A DNA stretch of 6,938 nt, taken from positions 1-6,938 of the forward strand of contig JAFZOC010000200.1 in the NCBI GenBank assembly GCA_017550765.1, given 5' to 3'. How positions within the stretch are numbered: the stretch's first letter is position 1; every line of letters begins with the position of its first letter. The translations under genes and the position numbers were made by a program. Below, piece by piece: positions 1 to 6,251 of this stretch. This DNA is from Oscillospiraceae bacterium (GTDB lineage Bacteria > Bacillota_A > Clostridia > Oscillospirales > Oscillospiraceae). The notes beneath the pieces are model-generated. The model was not told the origin of the DNA, made no database searches, and saw only the letters and a list, made by a program, of their open reading frames with translations.

Positions 1-402
1 CGGGTCATAGTTCAGTCCGCGGAAGTTCTCGTCGATGTTGGCATAGTTGGGGATGTTGTCGAAGTTCAGCGGGAGGAGCATGCCCTCGTCGATCATTTTG
101 GCGATCATATAGTCCGAGGGGATCACCACGTCGTAGCTGACTGCGCCGCTGGAGAGCTTGTTGTACATGTCCTCGTTGCTGGCGAAGGTGGTGTAGTTGA
201 CCTTGATGGTCTGGCCGTAGGTCTCCTTGTACCAGGCTTCGAAGGCCTTGATGGTGTCCAGCCTCCCCTCGGAGCCGTCGGAGATGTACTCGCCCCAGTT
301 GTACACGTTCAGGGTCCGGGTGGATCCGCCGCAGGCGGAGAGCAGACCCGCCATGCCGAAGAGCAGGGCGGCGCAGAGCAGGACGGAAAGCAGCTTTTTC
401 AT
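1..402 (-). CDS. potD: Spermidine/putrescine ABC transporter substrate-binding lipoprotein PotD (N-terminal part)
   Basis: This is the extracytoplasmic binding protein of a polyamine ABC importer; only the first 134 codons lie in the window, and the frame is open to the edge. The N-terminus is a lipoprotein signal peptide: MKKLL, a hydrophobic core, then the lipobox LSAC with the lipidated cysteine at residue 24 followed by GG. The mature start has the PotD hallmark VYNWGEYI (residues 33-40), then SNEDMYNKL (75-83) and YDVVIPSDY (90-98). Trp36, Tyr39, Ser96 and Tyr98 appear to match the polyamine-contacting residues of E. coli PotD (alignment by eye). The start is supported by a GGAGG box about 9 bases upstream. 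It follows potC after 18 bases and is the last visible gene of the operon. Polyamine rather than another cationic ligand is inferred from these motifs and the potABC context. Confidence 0.95.
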   Translation of the reverse strand, partial: MKKLLSVLLCAALLFGMAGLLSACGGSTRTLNVYNWGEYISDGSEGRLDTIKAFEAWYKETYGQTIKVNYTTFASNEDMYNKLSSGAVSYDVVIPSDYMIAKMIDEGMLLPLNFDNIPNYANIDENFRGLNYDP

Positions 403-420
403 GGTAGTACCTCCAGATGT

Positions 421-1263
421 TCAAGATGCGGATGCTTGTTTTTTGGCTCTTTTCTTCTCCCGCGCTTCCTTGACCGCCTTGCTGGTGTCGCTGTCGATCA
501 GGTTGGAAGCGGTGAGCAGCGCCAGGATCACGAAGAAGATGATGGTCGCAAGGGAATAGATGGTGGGCTTGACGCTCTTTTTGGTCATGCTGTAGATCAG
601 CACCGGCAGGGTCTGGAAACCCGGGCCGGAGGTGAAATAGCTGATGACGAAGTCGTCCAGGGACATGGTGAAGGCCATGATCATGCCGGTGAGGATGCCC
701 GGGAAGAGCTCGGGGATCTCCACCTTGAAGAAAGCGCGCAGCGGCGTGCAGCCCAGGTCCATGGCGGCCTCCGGCAGAGCCTTGTCCATCTGCTGGAGCT
801 TGGGCAGGACCTGCAAGATCACATAGGGAAGACAGAAGGTCACATGCGCGATGAGGATGGTGGCGAAGTTCAGGGAGTTGTTCAGCCCGAAGAGCCGTCC
901 CGCGAACACGAACATCAGCATCAGGGAGATACCGGTGATGATGTCGGGGTTTATCATCGGGATATTGGTGACGGTGTCCAGCGCGACGCGCAGATACTTG
1001 TTGCGCAGCCGGAAGATGCCCACGGCAGCGGCGGTGCCCATGACCGTGGCGATCAGCGCGCTGCTGAGGGCCAGCAGCAGGGTGTTGCGCAAGGCTTCCA
1101 GGATGTTGGAATTGCGGAAGAGCTCTGCGTACCACTGCAGGGAGAAGCCGGTCATCACGGCGGTGCTGTTGCTGCCGTTGAAGGAGTAGACGATCAGGAT
1201 CGCGATCGGGGCGAAGAGGAAGAGCAGGATCAGAACGGTATAGATACGCGACAGTGTTTTCAT
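421..1263 (-). CDS. potC: Spermidine/putrescine ABC transporter permease PotC
   Basis: This 280-residue protein is one of two membrane permeases of the importer, of usual family length. It has multiple hydrophobic segments, the first at about residues 7-27. The cytoplasmic EAA loop that docks on the ATPase is at about 165-189 (EAAMDLGC...FPG). SLDDFVISYF at 201-210 is typical of PotC, as is the following stretch TKKSVKPTIYSLATI. The start ATG has a strong AGGAGG box a few bases upstream, inside the 13-base gap after potB. The C-terminal tail, after the last membrane segment (about 236-252), is strongly basic (KEAREKKRAKK near 266-276). By family topology the tail would be cytoplasmic. Assignment as PotC rather than PotB rests on the SLDD motif, length and gene order. 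Confidence 0.96.
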   Translation of the reverse strand: MKTLSRIYTVLILLFLFAPIAILIVYSFNGSNSTAVMTGFSLQWYAELFRNSNILEALRNTLLLALSSALIATVMGTAAAVGIFRLRNKYLRVALDTVTNIPMINPDIITGISLMLMFVFAGRLFGLNNSLNFATILIAHVTFCLPYVILQVLPKLQQMDKALPEAAMDLGCTPLRAFFKVEIPELFPGILTGMIMAFTMSLDDFVISYFTSGPGFQTLPVLIYSMTKKSVKPTIYSLATIIFFVILALLTASNLIDSDTSKAVKEAREKKRAKKQASAS

Positions 1264-1276
1264 CTTCCCGCCTCCT

Positions 1277-2140
1277 TTACGCGACCGCGCGCTTGTTGGC
1301 CCGATGCTGCAGCAGAGCCATCACGACCAGCAGGAGCACCATCATGATGAAAGCGATGGCGGCGGCGCCGTTGAAGTCGAAGTTGGCGTATTTCTCTTCG
1401 ATCTCGTCGCCGATCAGCTTCATCTTGCCGCCCAGCTTCTGGGAGATGTAGAAGGTGCTGACCGAGGGGATGAGCACCATGTTCACGCCGGAGATGACGC
1501 CGGGCAGGCTCAGAGGCCAGATGACCCGGCGCAGCACGCCGAAGCCGTTGCAGCCCAGATCTTTGGCGGCTTCCAGGAGCTTATCGTCCATCTTCGCCAT
1601 GACGGAGTAGATCGGCAAGATCATATAGGGCAGATAGTCGTACACCATGCCGATGACGACGGCGGTCTCTGTGCCGATCACATGGACGGGGCCCAGGCCC
1701 AGCAGCGCCAGGCCGTTGTTCAGGATGCCCTTGTCCTGGAGGATGACCATCCAGGCGTAAGTGCGGATCAGGAAGTTCATCCACATGGGGATCATGATGA
1801 CGGTGATCAGGATGCTCTGGACGCGCGGGGAGGCATGGGCGATGCGATAGGCGAAGGGATAGCCCAGCAGCAGACAGATCAGCGTGGAAATGACGGCCAG
1901 CTTGAAGGAGCGGCCGAAGACCATGATATAGTAGGGCGTGGTCTGCTCGGTGTCGATGCGGTAGGTGAAGACCTTGCGCATGTTGTCCAATGTGAAGTGC
2001 ATCTGGCTGTCGGTGAAAGCGTAGAAGGCGACGAAGAACAGCGGCACTACGATGAACAGCAGCGCCCACACGGAATAGGGCGTGAGCAGCATGCGCTGGA
2101 TCAGGCCCGTCCGGAGCGGGGAAGCTCTCTTCTGGCTCAT
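1277..2140 (-). CDS. potB: Spermidine/putrescine ABC transporter permease PotB
   Basis: This 287-residue integral membrane protein is the second permease subunit and pairs with PotC to form the translocation path. It has a short basic cytoplasmic N-terminus, a first membrane segment at about 22-42, a second at about 80-95, and further hydrophobic segments near 107-120, 158-180, 210-228 and 258-277. The EAA loop is at 190-214 ([11 protein letters not shown]...SLPG). [10 protein letters not shown] (121-130) and the downstream region [18 protein letters not shown] are PotB-like. The start codon overlaps the potA stop as ATGA, so translation is probably coupled to potA. Stop is TAA. No sign of truncation or frameshift. 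Confidence 0.96.
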   Translation of the reverse strand: MSQKRASPLRTGLIQRMLLTPYSVWALLFIVVPLFFVAFYAFTDSQMHFTLDNMRKVFTYRIDTEQTTPYYIMVFGRSFKLAVISTLICLLLGYPFAYRIAHASPRVQSILITVIMIPMWMNFLIRTYAWMVILQDKGILNNGLALLGLGPVHVIGTETAVVIGMVYDYLPYMILPIYSVMAKMDDKLLEAAKDLGCNGFGVLRRVIWPLSLPGVISGVNMVLIPSVSTFYISQKLGGKMKLIGDEIEEKYANFDFNGAAAIAFIMMVLLLVVMALLQHRANKRAVA

Positions 2141-3315
2141 GTCTCGGCCTCGCTTTCCGGGGCGCTGCCCTCGGTGAGCTCGCCCAGTTCCTCCAGCTGC
2201 TCCTCTTCCAGCTCGCCGATCTCATCCAGCTCCATGGAGTAGCTGGAATAGTCGCCGAACATGCCGGAATACTCGGATTTCTTCATCACGTGGATGGCGT
2301 CGGGCTCGATATACAGGCCGATGTAGGCGTCCACATCCACATAGTCTGTGGTCTGGATCATCCACTTGAAGCCGTTGATGTCTACGATGATCTCATAGTG
2401 GACGCCCAGGAAAGTCACAGAGGTGACCGTGCCCTTGAGCATGCCCTTATCTACGGGGACGATGTCCACGTCCTCGGGCCGGACGACCACGTCCACAGGC
2501 TCCTTCGGCTCGAAGCCCTCGTCCACACAGTCGAAGACGTGGCCGGCGAAGCTGACGCGCCGGTCCCGCAGCATCACACCGTCCAGGATGTTGCTCTCGC
2601 CGATGAAATCCGCTACAAAGGCGTTCCGCGGCTCGTTGTAGATGTCCACGGGGGTGCCGATCTGCTGGATGCGCCCCTCGGACATGACCACCACGGTGTC
2701 AGACATGGAAAGAGCTTCTTCCTGGTCATGGGTGACGAAGACGAAGGTGATCCCGGTGGCTTTCTGGATCTTTTTCAGTTCCTGCTGCATGTCCTTGCGC
2801 AGCTTCAGGTCCAGAGCGGCCAGAGGCTCGTCCAGCAGGAGCACCTTGGGCTTGGAGACCAGGGCGCGGGCGATCGCCACACGCTGCTGCTGTCCGCCGG
2901 AGAGGGAGGTGACGCTGCGCTTCTCAAAGCCGGCCAGAGCGACCAGCTTGAGCATCTCGGTGACCCGCTCGGTGATCTCAGCCTTGGGGACGCGCTTTTC
3001 CCGCAGAGGGAAGGCCACGTTCTCGAACACGTTCAGATGGGGGAAGAGGGCATAGCGCTGGAAGACGGTGTTCACATTGCGCTTGTGAGGCGGCACGTCG
3101 TTGATGCGGTCGCCCAGAAAGATCACGTCCCCCTCGTCGGCAGTCTCGAAGCCGCCGATGATGCGCAGAGTCGTGGTCTTGCCGCAGCCGGAGGGGCCCA
3201 GCAGCGTGAGGAACTCGTTGTCGTAGATATAGAGGCTGATATCGTCCAGTACCGTCTGGCCGTCGAAAGCTTTGGAGATGTGTTTCAGCTCGATGATCTT
3301 GCTGCTCTTGTTCAT
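2137..3315 (-). CDS. potA: Spermidine/putrescine ABC transporter ATP-binding protein PotA
   Basis: This 392-residue ATPase drives polyamine uptake through PotBC. All nucleotide-binding motifs are present: Walker A GPSGCGKT (40-47), Q-loop Gln86 in [10 protein letters not shown], signature LSGGQQQR (138-145), Walker B VLLLDEP (158-164) and H-loop His196 in [10 protein letters not shown]-terminal TOBE-type regulatory region follows, with [10 protein letters not shown] typical of PotA. The chosen start ([10 protein letters not shown]) has an AGGAGG box about 7 bases upstream. The frame stays open for 61 more codons, but that part covers the promoter/leader region, has no family similarity and lacks a good ribosome site. 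Odd point: the last 42 residues form a strongly acidic tail (15 Asp/Glu, no Lys/Arg) containing DEIGEL and EELGEL, beyond the usual end of PotA. First gene of the operon, overlapping potB by 4 bases. Confidence 0.97.
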   Translation of the reverse strand: MNKSSKIIELKHISKAFDGQTVLDDISLYIYDNEFLTLLGPSGCGKTTTLRIIGGFETADEGDVIFLGDRINDVPPHKRNVNTVFQRYALFPHLNVFENVAFPLREKRVPKAEITERVTEMLKLVALAGFEKRSVTSLSGGQQQRVAIARALVSKPKVLLLDEPLAALDLKLRKDMQQELKKIQKATGITFVFVTHDQEEALSMSDTVVVMSEGRIQQIGTPVDIYNEPRNAFVADFIGESNILDGVMLRDRRVSFAGHVFDCVDEGFEPKEPVDVVVRPEDVDIVPVDKGMLKGTVTSVTFLGVHYEIIVDINGFKWMIQTTDYVDVDAYIGLYIEPDAIHVMKKSEYSGMFGDYSSYSMELDEIGELEEEQLEELGELTEGSAPESEAET

Positions 3316-3336
3316 GGCTGTTCCTCCTGAACGAAT

Positions 3337-3366
3337 AAAAAGACGTATGCCATACGCATACGTCTT
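3337..3366 (-). terminator. Terminator-like hairpin in the potA leader (candidate attenuator)
   Basis: In the minus-strand transcript a perfect 10-bp stem (AAGACGTATG / CATACGTCTT) closes a 7-base loop and runs straight into TTTATT, so the T tract at the stem end reads CTTTTTATT. This has the shape of an intrinsic terminator, but it sits inside the pot leader, only about 8 bases before the AGGAGG box of potA. That position suits conditional termination or control of ribosome access rather than the end of a gene. The stem is only 40% GC, so it may be weak. The loop repeats the CGTATG of the stem. Read as DNA, the same sequence is a 25-bp dyad (3341-3365) that could instead be a protein operator. 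Confidence 0.6.
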
Positions 3367-3497
3367 CGTGAGATATGACCAGGGCAGCCCGCGTGAAAAA
3401 TGAGAGGGGCGGCCGGTCTCGATGGGAAAAGAGTCTATATAGCAAAATACTTTTACTACTCTTATTGACCATTTCACAAGTTGTATGCTTCTCAGCA

Positions 3498-3515
3498 TTG
3501 GTTTATAGTGACCAA
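3498..3515. promoter_or_regulatory. Operator-like dyad TTGGT-N8-ACCAA at the pot promoter
   Basis: A perfect 5-bp inverted repeat spaced by 8 bp begins immediately downstream of, and just touches, the -10 box at 3516-3521, so it covers the expected transcription start (about 3509). A bound regulator here would block initiation. Nested around it is a second dyad, CAACTT (3513-3518) with AAGTTG (3478-3483), and a small ATGC/GCAT hairpin (3485-3498), so an RNA structure at the 5' end of the leader is the alternative reading. The regulator is unknown. Confidence 0.4.
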
Positions 3516-3544
3516 CTTATAAAATTCGCTCTTAACGCGATCAA
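3516..3544 (-). promoter_or_regulatory. Sigma-A promoter, probably for potABCD
   Basis: Minus-strand -35 TTGATC (3539-3544), 17-bp spacer, -10 TATAAG (3516-3521), in a stretch much richer in A/T than the surrounding genes. Predicted start is near 3509, giving a leader of about 190 nt before potA. It lies directly downstream of the terminator-like stem at 3548-3563, which suggests that pot transcription can start independently of the upstream RNA. Confidence 0.65.
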
Positions 3545-3563
3545 TAAGGCAACAGAAGTTGCC
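3543..3563 (-). terminator. Terminator-like stem ending the candidate small RNA
   Basis: On the minus strand GGCAAC-TTCT-GTTGCC forms a perfect 6-bp stem with a tetraloop, followed by TTATT. The T tract is short and interrupted, so termination may be partial. The next promoter (-35 at 3539-3544) starts at once after it, consistent with a transcript boundary. Confidence 0.55.
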
Positions 3564-3665
3564 GCCGCACCTGCGGGATCCGGCATTCGACCCGGCTGTC
3601 CGTGTGGCCTTGGCCTCTTTCGAGGCGGTCGTCATCTTGCTTCGGATAGCTCTATCCAATTGAGA
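3548..3665 (-). ncRNA. Candidate structured small RNA or riboregulator upstream of potA
   Basis: A near-consensus promoter fires into about 118 nt that has no convincing reading frame, contains many stems and ends in a terminator-like stem. Elements in transcript order: GGATA-GAGC-TATCC (3657-3644); GCCTC with a GAAA tetraloop and GAGGC (3626-3613); CCGG-N8-CCGG (3595-3580) around GTCGAAT; CCGC-AGGT-GCGG (3576-3565); then the terminal GGCAAC/GTTGCC stem. CCGCC (3628-3624) could pair instead with GGCGG (3566-3562), which would break both the GAAA hairpin and the terminal stem, as in an antiterminator. D-arm-like (CAATTGGATAGAG) and T-loop-like (GGTCGAAT) strings occur, but no tRNA cloverleaf forms. 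I do not recognise it as any riboswitch, SRP, tmRNA or 6S class. Function unknown; either a separate small RNA or the first part of a long pot leader. Confidence 0.5.
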
Positions 3666-3671
3666 CGACTC

Positions 3672-3700
3672 ATTCTAACAATAATCTGTCCGAATGTCAA
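3672..3700 (-). promoter_or_regulatory. Near-consensus sigma-A promoter for the candidate small RNA
   Basis: Minus-strand -35 TTGACA (3695-3700, perfect), 17-bp spacer, -10 TAGAAT (3672-3677, one mismatch). Predicted start is near 3665. The -35 box starts 2 bases after the truA terminator stem, so this promoter begins a new transcription unit; nothing coding lies within the next 340 bases. Confidence 0.75.
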
Positions 3701-3702
3701 TA

Positions 3703-3729
3703 GAAAGAGCACGCGGCGCGGGCTCTTTC
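3703..3729 (-). terminator. Terminator-like hairpin downstream of truA
   Basis: An 8-bp stem GAAAGAGC/GCTCTTTC begins 13 bases after the truA stop. Its loop can add an inner CGC-gcc-GCG stem across one C-T mismatch, making a long GC-rich hairpin. The tail (TTTCTATTG) is only moderately T-rich, so it is a reasonable but not ideal intrinsic terminator for truA. Confidence 0.6.
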
Positions 3730-3742
3730 CTGTATATCCATA

Positions 3743-4492
3743 CTATTTGCCGCAGCTGTGCTCCTCGCTCCAGAGGATGAGCCCCTGGGCGGGCGCCGTA
3801 GGACCGGCGAGAGCCCTGTCACGGCTCTCCAGTACCCGCCTGACAGAGTCGACCGGCAGGGCGCCCGTACCGATCGAGAGGAGCGTCCCGACCATGATCC
3901 TCACGGTGTTATAGAGGAAGCCGGTCCCGGTGAAGACCAGCCTGACCAGATCGCCCTCTCGCAGGATCTGCACGTCGAAGATCTCCCGCACCGTGGAGCG
4001 TTTCGAGGATCTGAGCGAGCTGAAGCCGAGGAGATCATGGGACCCGACGAGATCCGCCGCGGCTGTACGTATGGCGTCGAGGTCCAGAGGGCCTGGGAGG
4101 GCAAACATGTAGCGACGCCGGAACACGTTGGGGGCGCTGCTGTTCCAGACCTGATAGACGTAAGTCTTGCGCGTGCAGTTGAGCCGGGCGTGGAAGCGGG
4201 GCGGCGCGATCTCCAGCGATACGGCGCCGATATCCTCCGGCAGATGCTCCCGCAGGGCGTCCAGCAGCTCCGCTGCGCTGAGAGCAGTCTCCGCGCGGAA
4301 GGAACAGACCTGCTCGCGCGCGTGGACCCCGGCGTCGGTCCGGCCGCTGCCGGCGACTTCCACATCCTGGTCCAGGATCCGGGACAGGACAGACTCGAGT
4401 TTCTCCTGGATCGTATCGGGGGTATTGCCCTGGCGCTGCCAGCCCCGGTAGCGGGTGCCGTCATATGAGATCGTCAGCTTGTAGTTCGTCAT
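3743..4492 (-). CDS. truA: tRNA pseudouridine(38-40) synthase TruA
   Basis: TruA converts uridines 38-40 of the anticodon stem-loop of many tRNAs to pseudouridine in the cytoplasm. The 249-residue product is about the usual bacterial length. It opens with YKLTISYDGTRYRGWQRQ, has the catalytic motif SGRTDAGVHA with the nucleophilic Asp at residue 53, then LPEDIGAV and FHARLNCTRKTYVYQVWN (100-117). It ends with FLYNTVRIMVGTLL (192-205) and TAPAQGLILW (231-240), all family hallmarks. The chosen ATG has an AAAGGA box about 8 bases upstream and a promoter ending 56 bases upstream; a longer open frame to 4711 runs through that promoter and is rejected. It stands alone between a promoter and a terminator, in the same direction as the pot operon. 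Confidence 0.97.
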   Translation of the reverse strand: MTNYKLTISYDGTRYRGWQRQGNTPDTIQEKLESVLSRILDQDVEVAGSGRTDAGVHAREQVCSFRAETALSAAELLDALREHLPEDIGAVSLEIAPPRFHARLNCTRKTYVYQVWNSSAPNVFRRRYMFALPGPLDLDAIRTAAADLVGSHDLLGFSSLRSSKRSTVREIFDVQILREGDLVRLVFTGTGFLYNTVRIMVGTLLSIGTGALPVDSVRRVLESRDRALAGPTAPAQGLILWSEEHSCGK

Positions 4493-4547
4493 GGGCTCGT
4501 ATCCTTTCTGGTCGGGCGATCGCTCCGATGCGTGACTTCCTGTCGGC

Positions 4548-4577
4548 ATTATAGCAAAGGTGAGGGGCGCTCCGCAA
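4548..4577 (-). promoter_or_regulatory. truA promoter
   Basis: Minus-strand -10 TATAAT (4548-4553, perfect) preceded by TGC, an extended -10 arrangement; -35 TTGCGG (4572-4577) with an 18-bp spacer. The -35 box lies inside the first copy of the tandem repeat. Predicted start is near 4541, about 50 bases before the truA ATG. Confidence 0.7.
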
Positions 4578-4604
4578 GGAAAAGGTGAAGGGCGCTCCGC
4601 AAGG
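4556..4604. repeat. Tandem 25-bp repeat between divergent promoters
   Basis: Two 24-base copies (4556-4579 and 4581-4604) separated by one A differ at a single position (G4564 versus A4589). Each carries AAAGGTGA, then GGGCGCTCCGCAAGG. The pair fills the space between the -10 box of truA and the -35 box of the plus-strand gene (4610-4615). Copy 1 supplies the -35 element of truA and copy 2 carries a second, unused TTGCGG. It could be a regulator binding site or a recent slippage duplication. Confidence 0.85.
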
Positions 4605-4609
4605 GATAC

Positions 4610-4638
4610 TTGCCAAATCGACCTGCAGTAGATATAAT
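4610..4638 (+). promoter_or_regulatory. Promoter of the LRR / glycosidase gene pair
   Basis: -35 TTGCCA (4610-4615), 17-bp spacer, -10 TATAAT (4633-4638, perfect). Predicted start is near 4645, leaving a leader of about 29 nt before the ATG at 4674. It is back-to-back with the truA promoter. Confidence 0.8.
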
Positions 4639-4673
4639 GACAAAAGATAGGCTCAAAAATGAGGGTATCGAAC

Positions 4674-6251
4674 ATGAAAAAGAAAAAGATCGGCATGATC
4701 GTCACCGTCATCCTGGTCCTGCTGGCTTTCGCTGCCGGCGCGGCCGTCGGGCTCCGGGAAAAACGCCTGGCGGAACAGCGTGCCCTGGAGGAGGCCCGGG
4801 CCCTGGAGGAGGCGCGGCAGCGCGAACTGAGCTCGGTGGAGAGCTATACCGGAGCGCTGGACGCGGACGGCCTCAAGGGACTTGACCAGTATCCGAACTT
4901 GCGGGAATTGGATCTGAGCGGCAGCACGGATCTTGCGGCGGTCATGGACTACATCCAGACCCATCCGCAGGTCCGGGTGCGCTATACCGTCGACCTGGGC
5001 GGCACTGTGCTGGATAACGGGACGGAGAGCGTAGAGCTCCCCCGGGGGAGCTTCGACTATGCGCTGCTCCGGGAGCGCATCCGGTATCTGCCGGCGCTGC
5101 GCGAGATTCTGCTGCCCGAGACGGACCTGGAACCGGCCCAGATCCGGCAGCTCCGGGAGGAACGCCCGGAGATCTCCCTACGCTATACGGTCTCGGTCCT
5201 GGATCAGACCGTGCCGGAAGACGTCCGGGAACTGGATCTGAGCGCGCTGCAGGCGGAGCGCCTGGAGGAGACGATCCGAGCGCTGGGACTGCTGCCGTGC
5301 CTGGAGCGGGCAACGCTCACGGGAGAGGACGGGTCGAACGCCCTGACGCTGGAAGAACTGCATACGCTCCAGACGGCGGCGCCGGACACGCTGTTCGTCT
5401 ATCGCTTCCAGCTCTTTGGACGGGAAGTCTCCACCGAAGAAGAACGGATCGAGTACGTCCGCGTCCCGATCGGCAACGAGGGCCTTCCGGAACTGCGCCG
5501 CGCGCTGCCCTGTCTCAGACGCTGCCGCTATCTGCTGCTGGACGACTGCGGGATCGACGACGAGGAACTGGCCGCTCTGCGGGCGGAATGGCCGGAGACG
5601 AAGATCGTCTGGAGGGTCCACATCTCCTATCTGAACTTCCTGACCGACATCAAGGTCATCCATCTGACCTTTCTGCTGACCAACAGCAACGCCCAGGTCA
5701 TGCGTTTCTGCAACGAAGTCGAGTATTTGGACATCGGGCACAATTCGATCTCCGATATCAGCTTCATGGGCTACATGCCCCACCTCAAATACATCATCCT
5801 GTCCTACAACAAAGTCAGCGACCTGAGCCCGCTGGCCAACTGCAAGGAGCTGGAGATGCTCGAGCTCTATCAGTGCCTGTCGCTGGAGGACATCAGCCCC
5901 CTGGCAGCCTGTGAGAGCCTGCAGCTGCTGAACGTGAGCTGGACCGGGGTACAGGACATCCGTCCGGTCTTCGGCCTGAAGGACTTGCAGCGTTTCTACT
6001 GCATCTGGAACTACGGGATCCCCGAGGAGCAGATGGAGCAGATCTATGAGGAGCTCCCGGACTGCTGGATCACCTTCGAACAGGAACATTCCAAGAACGT
6101 GGGGTGGAGCTTCGACGCGGACGGAGGCGTGCGCGCGCAGTGGTATCTGGATATGTACAAGATCTTCCGCTATCGCGTGGTGCACTGGTTCTTCGGCGAT
6201 TATCCGGAGGGCTGGGCCCAGGAAGGGAGCGAGTCGGATGGGAACGCATGA
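4674..6251 (+). CDS. Membrane-anchored leucine-rich-repeat protein
   Basis: This 525-residue protein of unknown function has a KKKK start and a single hydrophobic segment at about 6-27, which is an uncleaved signal anchor or signal peptide. An Ala/Glu/Arg-rich likely coiled-coil spacer follows (28-52). Residues 60-320 hold about four divergent units of roughly 65 residues. Each has a LP-x-L-R-type strand, an acidic helix and a P-x-h-x-h-x-Y-x-V strand (RYTVDLGG, RYTVSVLD, VYRFQLFG, VWRVHISY). Residues 345-445 are canonical leucine-rich repeats (VEYLDIGHNSISDISF, LKYIILSYNKVSDLSPL, LEMLELYQCLSLEDISPL), a protein-binding fold. The tail (470-525) is aromatic-rich. The start at 4674 is preferred over an in-frame ATG at 4659 because GAGGG sits 8 bases before it and the -10 box is too close to the earlier ATG. 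It overlaps the next gene by 14 bases. Likely extracytoplasmic, with a scaffold or binding role; partner unknown. Confidence 0.85.
   Translation: MKKKKIGMIVTVILVLLAFAAGAAVGLREKRLAEQRALEEARALEEARQRELSSVESYTGALDADGLKGLDQYPNLRELDLSGSTDLAAVMDYIQTHPQVRVRYTVDLGGTVLDNGTESVELPRGSFDYALLRERIRYLPALREILLPETDLEPAQIRQLREERPEISLRYTVSVLDQTVPEDVRELDLSALQAERLEETIRALGLLPCLERATLTGEDGSNALTLEELHTLQTAAPDTLFVYRFQLFGREVSTEEERIEYVRVPIGNEGLPELRRALPCLRRCRYLLLDDCGIDDEELAALRAEWPETKIVWRVHISYLNFLTDIKVIHLTFLLTNSNAQVMRFCNEVEYLDIGHNSISDISFMGYMPHLKYIILSYNKVSDLSPLANCKELEMLELYQCLSLEDISPLAACESLQLLNVSWTGVQDIRPVFGLKDLQRFYCIWNYGIPEEQMEQIYEELPDCWITFEQEHSKNVGWSFDADGGVRAQWYLDMYKIFRYRVVHWFFGDYPEGWAQEGSESDGNA

Noticed and set aside
436..1347. 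Long plus-strand open frames opposite potC, potB and potA.
   Set aside because: Antisense shadows of strongly conserved genes, with low-complexity His/Asp/Glu-rich translations and no ribosome sites.
3436..3464. A third promoter for pot with an extended -10 TGC-TATATA at 3436-3441.
   Set aside because: No acceptable -35 at the right spacing (TAAGAG). It remains a possible weak start but is not strong enough to list.
3316..3498. N-terminal extension of PotA by 61 residues.
   Set aside because: The extension covers the leader, has no PotA similarity, and the ATG at 3315 has a strong AGGAGG box and the normal PotA start.
3548..3665. Guanidine (ykkC), cobalamin, SAM or T-box riboswitch, or SRP RNA.
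   Set aside because: Short resemblances such as ACACGG or AGATGACG occur, but the conserved cores of these classes are missing.
3580..3680. A tRNA gene on the minus strand, suggested by CAATTGGATAGAG (D-arm-like) and GGTCGAAT (T-loop-like).
   Set aside because: No acceptor stem or anticodon stem pairs in register, the two motifs are about 50 nt apart (too far even for long variable arms), the D stem has a mismatch and the T stem pairs only with an 8-base loop. Selenocysteine tRNA geometry does not fit either.
3375..3914. Plus-strand open frame of 179 codons across the truA-potA gap.
   Set aside because: No ribosome site, no recognisable family, and it runs through the promoters, hairpins and the antisense of truA; best explained as chance in GC-rich DNA.
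4493..4711. Longer start for TruA at 4711.
   Set aside because: It would include the truA promoter and the tandem repeat, while the ATG at 4492 has a ribosome site and the family-typical N-terminus.
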